Part shown: positions 1-7,132 of the stretch, one piece after another
Numbering within the stretch: the stretch's first letter is position 1
Layout: each line of letters opens with the position of its first letter
Assembly: GCF_025822605.1 (NCBI RefSeq)
Contig: NZ_JACKTY010000020.1
Span: forward strand, 32,524 to 96,523
DNA length: 64,000 bases
Direction of reading: 5' to 3'
From: Mycolicibacterium komossense
GTDB taxonomy: Bacteria > Actinomycetota > Actinomycetes > Mycobacteriales > Mycobacteriaceae
Position numbers and translations under genes: made by a program
The notes under the pieces: generated by a model
What the model was told of the DNA's origin: nothing
Databases searched by the model: none
What the model saw: only the letters and a program-made list of their open reading frames with translations

Positions 1-2
1 TG

Positions 3-521
3 GCTCAAGACATGCGTTTCCATTGGAGCGCTGAACCCGGAATCGACCTGTACAGCGGGCCAGCCGTTCCGATCCGCGCTTACTCCGAGTCCTTCTACAT
101 CATCAACCTGCTGGCAGACCCCGATGCCGGCTATCCCGGGTTCAGTCGAGCGATCAGCGTCCCCCCTGACCAAGTCGGTAAGCGCCGGTTCAACAATCCG
201 AGACCGCAGGGCACTTCGGTTATCTCCAACTACGGCGACTACGTGAATAAGCCGCTCTACGGCACCATGTACCTGCTCATCATGCGGATAACGCCCACTC
301 CCACCGGCTTTTCCACACTGGTCTGCGACACTCGTGCCGGCCTCTACCTCATCGGCCCCGACGGCAAGTATGTACCGCGTTGGAAGAGCACATCCCTCGG
401 ACCAGCTGTAATCCGTATTGATTTCACCAACCAGTCCACGGCCGGTGCCACTGCGCCCTCCAGTCCGACCGCACCCCAACGGGGTCCGCTGCCCGCCCCT
501 GCCGAAGATGTTTTCGGGTAA
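3..521 (+). CDS. Unknown protein, C-terminal part; 3' end frameshifted by a tandem duplication
   Basis: The reading frame is open at the left edge, so the true start probably lies upstream; the first ATG inside the window is at 12. I do not recognise the family. The product has no membrane segment in the visible part and ends in a Pro/Ala/Thr-rich tail. The frame stops at TAA 519-521, inside the second copy of an exact 110-bp tandem duplication (408-517 and 518-627). If one copy is removed, the frame continues from 628 to a TGA at 707-709, adding about 26 residues (starting GDDPF). That TGA overlaps the TTG start of the next gene (706). This strongly suggests the ancestral gene ended at 709 and was translationally coupled to its neighbour. 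Function unknown; confident about the frame, not about the role. Confidence 0.6.
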   Translation, partial: AQDMRFHWSAEPGIDLYSGPAVPIRAYSESFYIINLLADPDAGYPGFSRAISVPPDQVGKRRFNNPRPQGTSVISNYGDYVNKPLYGTMYLLIMRITPTPTGFSTLVCDTRAGLYLIGPDGKYVPRWKSTSLGPAVIRIDFTNQSTAGATAPSSPTAPQRGPLPAPAEDVFG

Positions 522-627
522 TCCGTATTGATTTCACCAACCAGTCCACGGCCGGTGCCACTGCGCCCTCCAGTCCGACCGCACCCCAACGGGGTCCGCT
601 GCCCGCCCCTGCCGAAGATGTTTTCGG
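408..627. repeat. Exact 110-bp tandem direct duplication
   Basis: Bases 408-517 are repeated without a mismatch at 518-627. Each copy begins GTAATCCGTATTG and ends GATGTTTTCGG. Because 110 is not a multiple of three, the second copy shifts the frame of the gene starting before the window and creates the TAA at 519-521. The ancestral 3' end (628-709) is still present and in frame if one copy is deleted. Confidence 0.95.
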
Positions 628-705
628 CGACGATCCCTTCACGTCGCACACAACGCAGCTAGTTAATCCATTCGAGGGCAGCATTCCGACTGTGGCGGTG
701 GGACG

Positions 706-996
706 TTGAAACTACAGGTCGCGAGGCCTTCATTTGGGCGGGCGCTTTGTTCAATCATTGTCGTTACCGTCGTTGCCTGTGTCATCACCGGGATAGCTCT
801 ATCGATCGGATTCACTCTCGGTTACGGTGGATCCGAACCAGTGCCCAAAGGTGAGTATGTCCGACTTCTGGTGACCTCGGTAACCCTCTGGGGCCCAATT
901 TTCCTTTTAACAGCTTGGTGGGCCACGGTTCCAGCGTTGATCGTGCTCGGTGTGTTGGCCGCTTGCGTTCGTCGCAAGCCAGCGACGACGATCTAA
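706..996 (+). CDS. Small two-helix membrane protein, unknown function
   Basis: A 96-residue product starting at TTG 706, whose start overlaps the TGA (707-709) that would end the undisrupted upstream gene. It has two clear hydrophobic segments, roughly residues 14-39 and 53-87, and a short basic C-terminus (RRKP). No family recognised. The coupling with the preceding gene suggests the two products work together, perhaps as a secreted protein and its membrane partner. With the present frameshift the coupling is lost, so this gene may be poorly translated. Confidence 0.5.
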   Translation: MKLQVARPSFGRALCSIIVVTVVACVITGIALSIGFTLGYGGSEPVPKGEYVRLLVTSVTLWGPIFLLTAWWATVPALIVLGVLAACVRRKPATTI

Positions 997-1429
997 CCCG
1001 GAACAACTCTCAGCCATCCCAAATCTCGGCGATGCTGTTATCCAGCTAAGCTAGCCGGCCGTCGGCAGCCCCGTTGCATCGACATCGTGGGCGAAGACTG
1101 CGGCTCCGTTCGAGAATGTCTTCGGCCCGTGGGTCGCCGCCGAAGCAAATGTCTTGCCTGTCTGGTTTACCCCGGACAGGAAAGCGTCTACTGGCCCCGA
1201 AACCGTCGTCCTAAAAATCAGTGCGCCAACGACATTCAGACACCCGGCCTTCAACTTCCTGGCCCGGTGCTCGACAATCCCCCGCCCCGGTGCCGGGCTG
1301 GCCGGCGCTGCCAAGCTAGAACGCGGAGGTCCCAGTTTCCGGGTTCCCTTACCCGTTCGGATCGTCGACATGTGGAACCTAGGGGCGCAGTCGGAACTGA
1401 ATGCGCCCCCTTCGCTGTTGGATGAAGTC
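997..1429. other. 433-bp non-coding stretch with a diverged copy of sequence found at 7081-7143
   Basis: No convincing gene. Open frames on both strands here (plus strand from a GTG at 1087; minus strand from 1431 down to 1051) lack recognisable domains. The block at 1022-1097 matches the sequence just upstream of, and including, the start codon of the ligase gene at 7133: AATCTCGGCGAT-CTGTT and CATCGACA-CGTGGGCGAAGA are shared, with a 13-base difference in spacing. The GTG at 1087 thus corresponds to the GTG start at 7133, and similarity stops about 11 bases into the coding sequence. Confidence 0.6.
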
Positions 1430-2287
1430 ATGACGACTTACAAGCTCGGCAAGTTCACCGTCCACCGCGTCGGTTTCGGCGCGATGCAGCTCCCCGGACC
1501 CGGGGTTTTCGGCCCGCCCAAAGACCACGGCCAGGCCGTTGCCGTGCTACGGCGAGCCGTCGAACTGGGCGTCGACCACATCGACACCGCGCAATTCTAC
1601 GGCCCCGACGTAGCCAACCAACTCATCCGCGAGGCGTTGCACCCCTATGCCGACAACCTCGCTCTGGTCTCCAAGGTCGGTGCCCGTCGCGACGACAAGG
1701 GCAACTGGATTCCAGCGTCGCAACCCGATGACCTGCGTGCCGATATCGAGTTGAACCTCCGCGAGCTCGGCGTCGACCAGTTGGCCGCGGTCAACCTACG
1801 CATCCACAATTCCGACGATCCCAGCGCGCCCGCCGACATCGACCGCGGACTGTTCGATCGCCAGCTCACCGCAATGATCGCCGCCCGCGACGAAGGACTG
1901 ATCGGCGGTATCGGCTTGTCCAGCATCTCGCTCGAGCACCTGCAGATCGCGCTGGACCGCACCGAGATTGTCACCGTGCAGAACGCGTACAACCTGGCTG
2001 ACAAGACATCGCAGCCGGTGCTCGACGCGTGCACCGAGCACGGCATCTCCTTCGTCCCGTTCTTTCCGCTCGGCTCGGCATTCAACGCCGAGAATCCGGT
2101 GCTGGGCAATCCCGCGGTCAAGCAAGCCGCCGTGGATCTCGGCAAGACGCCGGCCCAGATCGCGCTGGCGTGGACGCTGTCCGTCGCACCGAACGTGCTG
2201 CTGATCCCCGGCACATCGTCGGTGGCACACCTCGAAGAGAACCTGGCGGTCGCCGATATCGAACTGCCGGCCGACTTCGCCCCCTAA
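1430..2287 (+). CDS. Aldo/keto reductase
   Basis: A 285-residue NADPH-dependent oxidoreductase of the aldo/keto reductase family, a cytosolic TIM barrel that reduces aldehydes or ketones; the substrate is not evident. The catalytic tetrad can be read as D52 and Y57 (in HIDTAQFYG), K82 (in SKVG) and H126 (in NLRIHN). The C-terminal cofactor loop is IPGTSS followed by LEENLA, typical of bacterial members. The frame is open further upstream, but the ATG at 1430 gives the standard family N-terminus (YKLGKFTVHRVGFGAMQ), so the extension is rejected. It stands alone, convergent with the gamma-glutamyltransferase-family gene, whose stop lies 16 bases downstream. Confidence 0.9.
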   Translation: MTTYKLGKFTVHRVGFGAMQLPGPGVFGPPKDHGQAVAVLRRAVELGVDHIDTAQFYGPDVANQLIREALHPYADNLALVSKVGARRDDKGNWIPASQPDDLRADIELNLRELGVDQLAAVNLRIHNSDDPSAPADIDRGLFDRQLTAMIAARDEGLIGGIGLSSISLEHLQIALDRTEIVTVQNAYNLADKTSQPVLDACTEHGISFVPFFPLGSAFNAENPVLGNPAVKQAAVDLGKTPAQIALAWTLSVAPNVLLIPGTSSVAHLEENLAVADIELPADFAP

Positions 2288-2303
2288 GCTTGGGATTTCG
2301 CAG

Positions 2304-3887
2304 CTAAAACGCGGCCACCTGCCCATCGCGGCGGGGGTCGCTGACACCGAGATACCCGTTCGGGAGCCGCCAGATCCCCTGGCAGCTCCCGAATTCGTCG
2401 TGTCCGTCGGGCAGCACGACGTGATGGCCTCGGTCGCGTAGACCGTCCATCGTCGCCGACGGCATACCCGCTTCGACATTGACCCGCAGACCGCTGATCA
2501 CTCGGAATCTCGGTGCATCGCATGCAGTTTGCGGGTTTTGCCCGTAATCGGTGATGCGGACCAGAACCTGGACGTGACCCTGCGGTTGCATATGGCCACC
2601 CATCACACCGAAGCTCATCACCGGTGCACCGTCTTTGGTCAGGAACGCCGGGATGATGGTGTGGAACGGCCGTTTGTTCGGTCCGACCCGGTTCGGATGT
2701 CCCATGGCTGCAGAGAAATTCGTGCCGCGGTTCTGCAGCGAGATTCCGGTGCCGGGAACGACGACACCGGAGCCGAACCCATCGTAGTTCGACTGGATCA
2801 TCGAGATCATCATCCCGCCGGCATCGGCTGCCGTGAGGTACACGGTGCCGCCGCGCGGGGTTCCCGCGGTCATCGGCTTGGCCCGCCCAGGGTCGATCAG
2901 TGCCGCGCGCTGCCGCAGATACTCACTATCGAGCAGCTCCTCAGGACGGATATCCATATACGCCGGGTCGGCCACATAGGCCTGCGCGTCGGCGAAGGCC
3001 AGCTTGAGCGCCTCGATCTGCAAGTGCATGCTGTCCGCGGAATCCGGTGCCAGGGAGGGCATGTCGAAACTCGACAGGATACCTAGCGCGATCAACGCGA
3101 CCACACCTTGCCCGTTCGGTGGTATCTCGTGCACGGTGTAGCCGCGGTAGTCCATGGTGATCGGGTCGACCCAGTCGGCGCGGTGTGCGGCCAGGTCGGC
3201 TTTGGTCATCGCCCCACCATGCGACGACGCGTGCGCCTGCATCCGCTCGGCCAGATCGCCGGTGTAAAAGTCGGCGCCGCCGGTGGCCGCGATCCGCTCC
3301 AGTGTTGCGGCGTGATCGGGAAAACTGAAGAGCTGACCTGGTTTCGGCGGTACGCCGCCAGGCAGGAACGCGTCGGCAAATCCCGGTTGATCGCGCACCC
3401 CTGGGGTCAACGCCGCCCACTGACCGGCCACTGTCGGTGAAACCAGAAATCCTTCGCGGCCGTACCGGATGGCGCGCTGGAAGAGCTTCTCGAACGGCAA
3501 TCTGCCGAAACGCCTGTGCAATTCAGCCCATGCCGAGACGGCACCGGGGACCGTGACCGCGTTCCAGCCCCGTTCGGGCACCGGGCCACCGTGGAAATAC
3601 TCCGGCGTCCAGGCCGCCGGCGAGCGGCCCGAAGCATTCAGACCGTGCAGCGTCGCGCCGTCCCAGACGATGGCGAACGCGTCGGAGCCGATCCCGTTCG
3701 ACACCGGTTCAACCAAAGTGAGTGTGATCGCGGCGGCCAGCGCCGCATCGACCGCATTGCCGCCCTCGGCGAGCATCTGCAGCCCGGCCTCGGCCGCCAG
3801 CGGTTGCGACGTGCAGACCAGGTTGCGCGCCAGAACGGGCTTGCGCGGCCACCGATACGGCAGCTCCCACGAAAACGGTGCGCTCAT
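2304..3887 (-). CDS. Gamma-glutamyltransferase family (Ntn hydrolase)
   Basis: A 527-residue product of the gamma-glutamyltransferase family, YwrD-like branch. These enzymes cleave themselves to expose an N-terminal threonine and transfer or hydrolyse gamma-glutamyl groups. The GGNAVDAA motif (about 42-49), the GGTVYLTAAD segment (candidate nucleophile T348) and GSGVVVPGTGI-LQNRG are all present. There is no signal peptide, so it is probably cytosolic. The frame continues upstream to 4526 but that part is antisense to the methyltransferase; the ATG at 3887 gives the correct family start. It is divergent from the methyltransferase at 3906 with only 18 bases between start codons. Mycobacteria lack glutathione, so gamma-glutamyl intermediates or amides are more likely substrates (inference). 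Confidence 0.85.
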   Translation of the reverse strand: MSAPFSWELPYRWPRKPVLARNLVCTSQPLAAEAGLQMLAEGGNAVDAALAAAITLTLVEPVSNGIGSDAFAIVWDGATLHGLNASGRSPAAWTPEYFHGGPVPERGWNAVTVPGAVSAWAELHRRFGRLPFEKLFQRAIRYGREGFLVSPTVAGQWAALTPGVRDQPGFADAFLPGGVPPKPGQLFSFPDHAATLERIAATGGADFYTGDLAERMQAHASSHGGAMTKADLAAHRADWVDPITMDYRGYTVHEIPPNGQGVVALIALGILSSFDMPSLAPDSADSMHLQIEALKLAFADAQAYVADPAYMDIRPEELLDSEYLRQRAALIDPGRAKPMTAGTPRGGTVYLTAADAGGMMISMIQSNYDGFGSGVVVPGTGISLQNRGTNFSAAMGHPNRVGPNKRPFHTIIPAFLTKDGAPVMSFGVMGGHMQPQGHVQVLVRITDYGQNPQTACDAPRFRVISGLRVNVEAGMPSATMDGLRDRGHHVVLPDGHDEFGSCQGIWRLPNGYLGVSDPRRDGQVAAF

Positions 3888-3905
3888 GCTGGCATCGTAG
3901 AGAGC

Positions 3906-4679
3906 ATGGCTACGGAAACGCGCGTCGTCGATATCGCGACCATGCCCCGCGGCGGCTTCGACGCCTCCTGTCTGGACCGGCTGCTGCAGACCGACCGACC
4001 CGAATACCTCGACCGCGACGACGTCGACGACAGCGTGAAGCGTCAGGTCACCGACGCCCTGGATTGGGTGGGCCGGGTGTTCAAGAACCACGAGCAGGTC
4101 GCTGGGATAGCACTCGACCTGCTCGCCGACACCGCCGATCCGAAGATTCTCGAGCTCGGGGCGGGACATGGCGCGGTATCGCGAACCCTGCTGGAGAACC
4201 ATCCGACCGCCGAGGTCACAGTCACCGATATCAACCCCGCGTCGGTCGCCGCTATCGCCGCGGGCGACCTCGGTAGCCATCCGCGGGCCGTGGTTCGGGA
4301 GATGGACGCCACCGCCATCGACGCCGCCGACGACAGCTTCGACCTGGCGTTGTTCGCGTTGTCGTTTCACCGTCTGGCGCCCGAGCAGGCCTCTCGGGTA
4401 TTCGCCGAAGGGACGAGGGTCGCCAAGCAGCTGCTGATCATCGACCTGCCGCGGCCACCGGCGCCGCTGCACCTGGTGCGGTTGGCGACCATGCTGCCGC
4501 TGGCGCCGTTCGTGCCATTGGTGCACGACGGGGTCATCAGCTCGCTGCGGTGCTACAGCCCGTCCGCACTACGCGAATTGGCGCATCACGCCGACCCGGC
4601 GATCACGGTGGAGTTGCGCGGCGGGCTGGTGAGCCCGCAGATCGTGGTGGCGAGTCGGGCAGTCAGCGGTAGACGGTAG
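3906..4679 (+). CDS. Class I SAM-dependent methyltransferase
   Basis: A 257-residue product with a Rossmann-type methyltransferase core. The SAM-binding motif I reads ILELGAGHGA (81-90), followed by an acidic strand (VTVTDINP) and DLALFALSFHRL as motif IV. An N-terminal segment of about 80 residues precedes the core. Substrate unknown. ATG 3906 was chosen because the longer upstream frame is antisense to the gamma-glutamyltransferase-family gene. The 3' end overlaps the convergent membrane-protein gene (4663-4953) by 17 bases. Confidence 0.8.
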   Translation: MATETRVVDIATMPRGGFDASCLDRLLQTDRPEYLDRDDVDDSVKRQVTDALDWVGRVFKNHEQVAGIALDLLADTADPKILELGAGHGAVSRTLLENHPTAEVTVTDINPASVAAIAAGDLGSHPRAVVREMDATAIDAADDSFDLALFALSFHRLAPEQASRVFAEGTRVAKQLLIIDLPRPPAPLHLVRLATMLPLAPFVPLVHDGVISSLRCYSPSALRELAHHADPAITVELRGGLVSPQIVVASRAVSGRR

Positions 4680-4953
4680 CCACTCCTGCGAAGAACACGA
4701 TGACCGCGACGACACCGAAAAGTGCTGCAGCGACGAGGCCTTCGGCTATGGGATAGAGCGGCTTCCTGCTGCTACTGAGCACCCTTGCGATCCCTGCAAG
4801 TAATAGAGGCACTATCGGGGCGAAGAACCAGTAATAGAGCACAACAGCTGGGGATAGCGCCAACAATCCGAGACCAAAGCCCACAATCATCCATGGTGAT
4901 CCGGGCGGGCGCGGCCGACCTGGATCAAGGAAATTCCCGTCCCTGGACGTCAC
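4663..4953 (-). CDS. Small multi-helix membrane protein of the WXG operon
   Basis: A 96-residue product with three hydrophobic stretches (about 21-43, 45-57 and 70-94) and a Pro/Arg-rich cytoplasmic-looking N-terminus (DPGRPRPPGSP). It lies three bases downstream of the preceding membrane-protein gene and is the last gene of a four-gene minus-strand set headed by a WXG100 gene. No family recognised. Position suggests a membrane partner or protective factor for the exported protein encoded upstream; that is inference only. Its 3' end overlaps the convergent methyltransferase by 17 bases. Confidence 0.55.
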   Translation of the reverse strand: MTSRDGNFLDPGRPRPPGSPWMIVGFGLGLLALSPAVVLYYWFFAPIVPLLLAGIARVLSSSRKPLYPIAEGLVAAALFGVVAVIVFFAGVATVYR

Positions 4954-4956
4954 TTC

Positions 4957-5283
4957 TCAAGCCCAGCCGAAAACGTAGTGTTGCGCAGCAAGTGACGCAA
5001 CGATGAGCCATCCGCCCAAGGGCCCCACACTTAGCGATATCCCGAGAGTGCGCAGAACGCGCACCCGACCGAATGCGAGCAGACATCCTCCTGCGACCAT
5101 GCACGTCAGACAGACAAGCGCGGCCAGTAGCAACCGACTTCCGTCGGCGGCATCGTGTTGAGCTTGATCGCCCGGGGCTCCGATCGTGAAGAGCGATACG
5201 CAACCCCAGACGAGGCCGCCCAGAACCGCGCCGCAATAGACACCTACTCGCCAGCTCACCAAGTCTCTAGGCGCCTGCGGCAT
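4957..5283 (-). CDS. Small membrane protein of the WXG operon
   Basis: A 108-residue product starting at ATG 5283 (an in-frame GTG at 5301 would add six residues). Hydrophobic segments lie at about 12-36, 52-74 and 81-104. The sequence contains an acidic hydrophilic loop (GDQAQHDAADGS) between the first two helices. No family recognised. It follows the large WXG-headed gene after about 60 bases and precedes another membrane-protein gene after three bases, so the set is probably co-transcribed. Confidence 0.55.
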   Translation of the reverse strand: MPQAPRDLVSWRVGVYCGAVLGGLVWGCVSLFTIGAPGDQAQHDAADGSRLLLAALVCLTCMVAGGCLLAFGRVRVLRTLGISLSVGPLGGWLIVASLAAQHYVFGWA

Positions 5284-5345
5284 CGTCGACTCACTTAGCA
5301 CTCTTCATACCCCTTTCGCTCGGTCAGCTTGCCAGCTCAGGTCGC

Positions 5346-6704
5346 TCATCTGCCGACGGGTACCTGTGTCAATTCAGCTACCGGTCCGAGTGAAACGGAA
5401 GGATAAGGCAGTATCACAGGGGGGATGCGGGCCATCGGTGTCGGCGATACTGCGGCAGGAAATTGGTCGAGCAGGTCAGTTTGGCCAATGGACTGTGTGA
5501 GATGAAGCCCGGCAACGGGTCCGTACAGGCTTGTATTTTGGGGCATGATCTTGCCCAACTCGACGGCCTGCCCACCGGAGTCTCGGTATATCTCGACAGC
5601 AGGAAAATCTGAGATCAACCCGCCGGCAACCGGGCCGTTTAGCCCGGGGGAGATTGCCAGACGGCCCTGAACGTTCCATGGAGTAGCTTTGGCTAAGCTC
5701 TCACCGCCCGGCGAAAACGGGTCGGCTGCCGCGTAGTTGATAAGTACAGATCCGTTTGGGCTTTGGCTCACTCGAACATCAGGGTGGCCTGCTTTCAACT
5801 GATTTCCGTTGTCTCCAAGAAAGATCGACGGGTTCTGCCTCACGACGACGAGCCCGTTGTCGTAATCGGTCACAATTGAGACACGAGAGTCCTCGGGTCC
5901 GGCTGCGGGGTTGAATCCCCGGTTGTCGCCGAGATTGTCACCGAGGGGTGTCCACGCCTTTTCACCAGGGATAAATAGGTTAGTCCGCACGATCCCTTGC
6001 CCAGGTACGGGCTGGATTCTGCCGACGACAACGCTGGCCGGAACTCCCTGATTTTTCGGGTCATAGCTATGTGGATCGAGCATCGCCGCCGTCTCCCAAT
6101 CGCTGGCGGTCACGGGATCGCGACCAGTGGCCTGCTTGAAAGCATCCCTTTCGTTCTGTCTGCGCTGCGCATCCGCCGGTGACAGTTGAGCGGGCGATGT
6201 TGGCGGCGGTATCGGCACCTTTCCGTCTGCCATATTGATACTTGCCGCGAGCGCCGAATCAACCGAATCTGCCTGTTCCACTATAGAATTCAGCCGGACC
6301 TGCAATCCTGGGATTTTCGACTGCATCTCACGGCGTCCGTGCGTCGAACCAGGAATCGGTACAACTCTGTTGCTATAGGGGTCGATCTCGAGACCTGAGT
6401 CTTCCGCATCAGCTTTCAACGCCGCAAGGTCAGACTTGATTTGGTCGATGCTGTCAGCCGCCCTGCCTGCCGCTTGAGCAACCGCTAATGCCTCGTTGCC
6501 ATGAACGTCGAGGTCCTTGCGCGTCCGACCAATTGCCTCACGCGCCGCCTCGGCAGCGGCGCCACCCCACGACGAGAATGCCGGTAGTGACGCTAGACCG
6601 TCGGCCGCATCGAAGGCAGCCTGGGCACGGCTGGTCGCAGCATGGAACACCTCGCGCACATCACCCCCGTCCCAGCGCTCGATATCAGCGACGGTGAGCG
6701 TCAT
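5346..6704 (-). CDS. WXG-headed candidate type VII secretion substrate
   Basis: A 452-residue product. The first 110 residues are alpha-helical and carry a W-G-G turn (FSSWGGAAAEAAREA, about 42-56), like the WXG hairpin of type VII secretion substrates. A Pro-rich hinge (PIPPPTSPAQLSPADAQ, about 164-180) leads to a beta-rich C-terminal region with SIVTDYDNGLVVV and VLINYAAADPFSPGG. From memory it resembles M. tuberculosis proteins of the Rv0026 type, which also follow a small partner gene. No catalytic motif and no canonical YxxxD/E export signal is visible. The ATG overlaps the stop of the WXG100 gene (ATGA), so the two are translationally coupled. Export and any toxic activity are inference. 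Confidence 0.6.
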   Translation of the reverse strand: MTLTVADIERWDGGDVREVFHAATSRAQAAFDAADGLASLPAFSSWGGAAAEAAREAIGRTRKDLDVHGNEALAVAQAAGRAADSIDQIKSDLAALKADAEDSGLEIDPYSNRVVPIPGSTHGRREMQSKIPGLQVRLNSIVEQADSVDSALAASINMADGKVPIPPPTSPAQLSPADAQRRQNERDAFKQATGRDPVTASDWETAAMLDPHSYDPKNQGVPASVVVGRIQPVPGQGIVRTNLFIPGEKAWTPLGDNLGDNRGFNPAAGPEDSRVSIVTDYDNGLVVVRQNPSIFLGDNGNQLKAGHPDVRVSQSPNGSVLINYAAADPFSPGGESLAKATPWNVQGRLAISPGLNGPVAGGLISDFPAVEIYRDSGGQAVELGKIMPQNTSLYGPVAGLHLTQSIGQTDLLDQFPAAVSPTPMARIPPVILPYPSVSLGPVAELTQVPVGR

Positions 6705-7009
6705 TGTTGTGGCGGCGCTGGAGCCAACGACTCGAATAGGTCGGCATTTGTAGATTCCATTTCGACGAACTCAAGCGCGGTGCCATGGAGGCCCTGTGCA
6801 TGGTCACTCATGCGGGTCAGCAGCGCCGATGTAGTCGTTTGCCAAGCCTCGGCGCGAGCGCTCATCGCCACAGCCGATAGCCCTTGCCATCCTCGCTGCG
6901 CCGTCTCGATGCGTTCGTCCGCAGCCGCATGCTGCATTGCCACATCCTCGCCGTGGTGTGTAACCGCCACACCCGACGTGGTGAGGTGCTCGATATCGGC
7001 TTTCAACAC
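6701..7009 (-). CDS. WXG100-like small protein
   Basis: A 102-residue, cysteine-free, helical protein starting at GTG 7009. The central W-Q-G (RGWQGLSAVAM, about 39-49) is the WXG turn between two helices, and the length fits the WXG100 (ESAT-6/CFP-10) family. Such proteins are exported by ESX systems as heterodimers with a partner, here most likely the larger protein encoded immediately downstream and overlapping by four bases. The C-terminus ends APAPPQQ and has no clear YxxxD/E signal, so the partner might carry the export determinant. No ESX machinery genes are in this window. Confidence 0.65.
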   Translation of the reverse strand: MLKADIEHLTTSGVAVTHHGEDVAMQHAAADERIETAQRGWQGLSAVAMSARAEAWQTTTSALLTRMSDHAQGLHGTALEFVEMESTNADLFESLAPAPPQQ

Positions 7010-7132
7010 GACAGCGAGCCCCCTTGATCGACAATCCCAACTTTTTTATACATGTGGCAATGTGTACGCGCTAGTCACCCAATCTCGGCGATTCTGTTGC
7101 TTCGCCGCCAGTAACCCTGTTCCATCGACACC

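Noticed and set aside
1051..1431. Possible genes in the 997-1429 interval on either strand
   Set aside because: No domain, no convincing ribosome-binding site, and part of the stretch is a diverged copy of sequence near 7081-7143.
3888..4526. N-terminal extension making the gamma-glutamyltransferase-family product 740 residues long
   Set aside because: The extension is antisense to the methyltransferase, has no family resemblance, and ATG 3887 gives the normal start.
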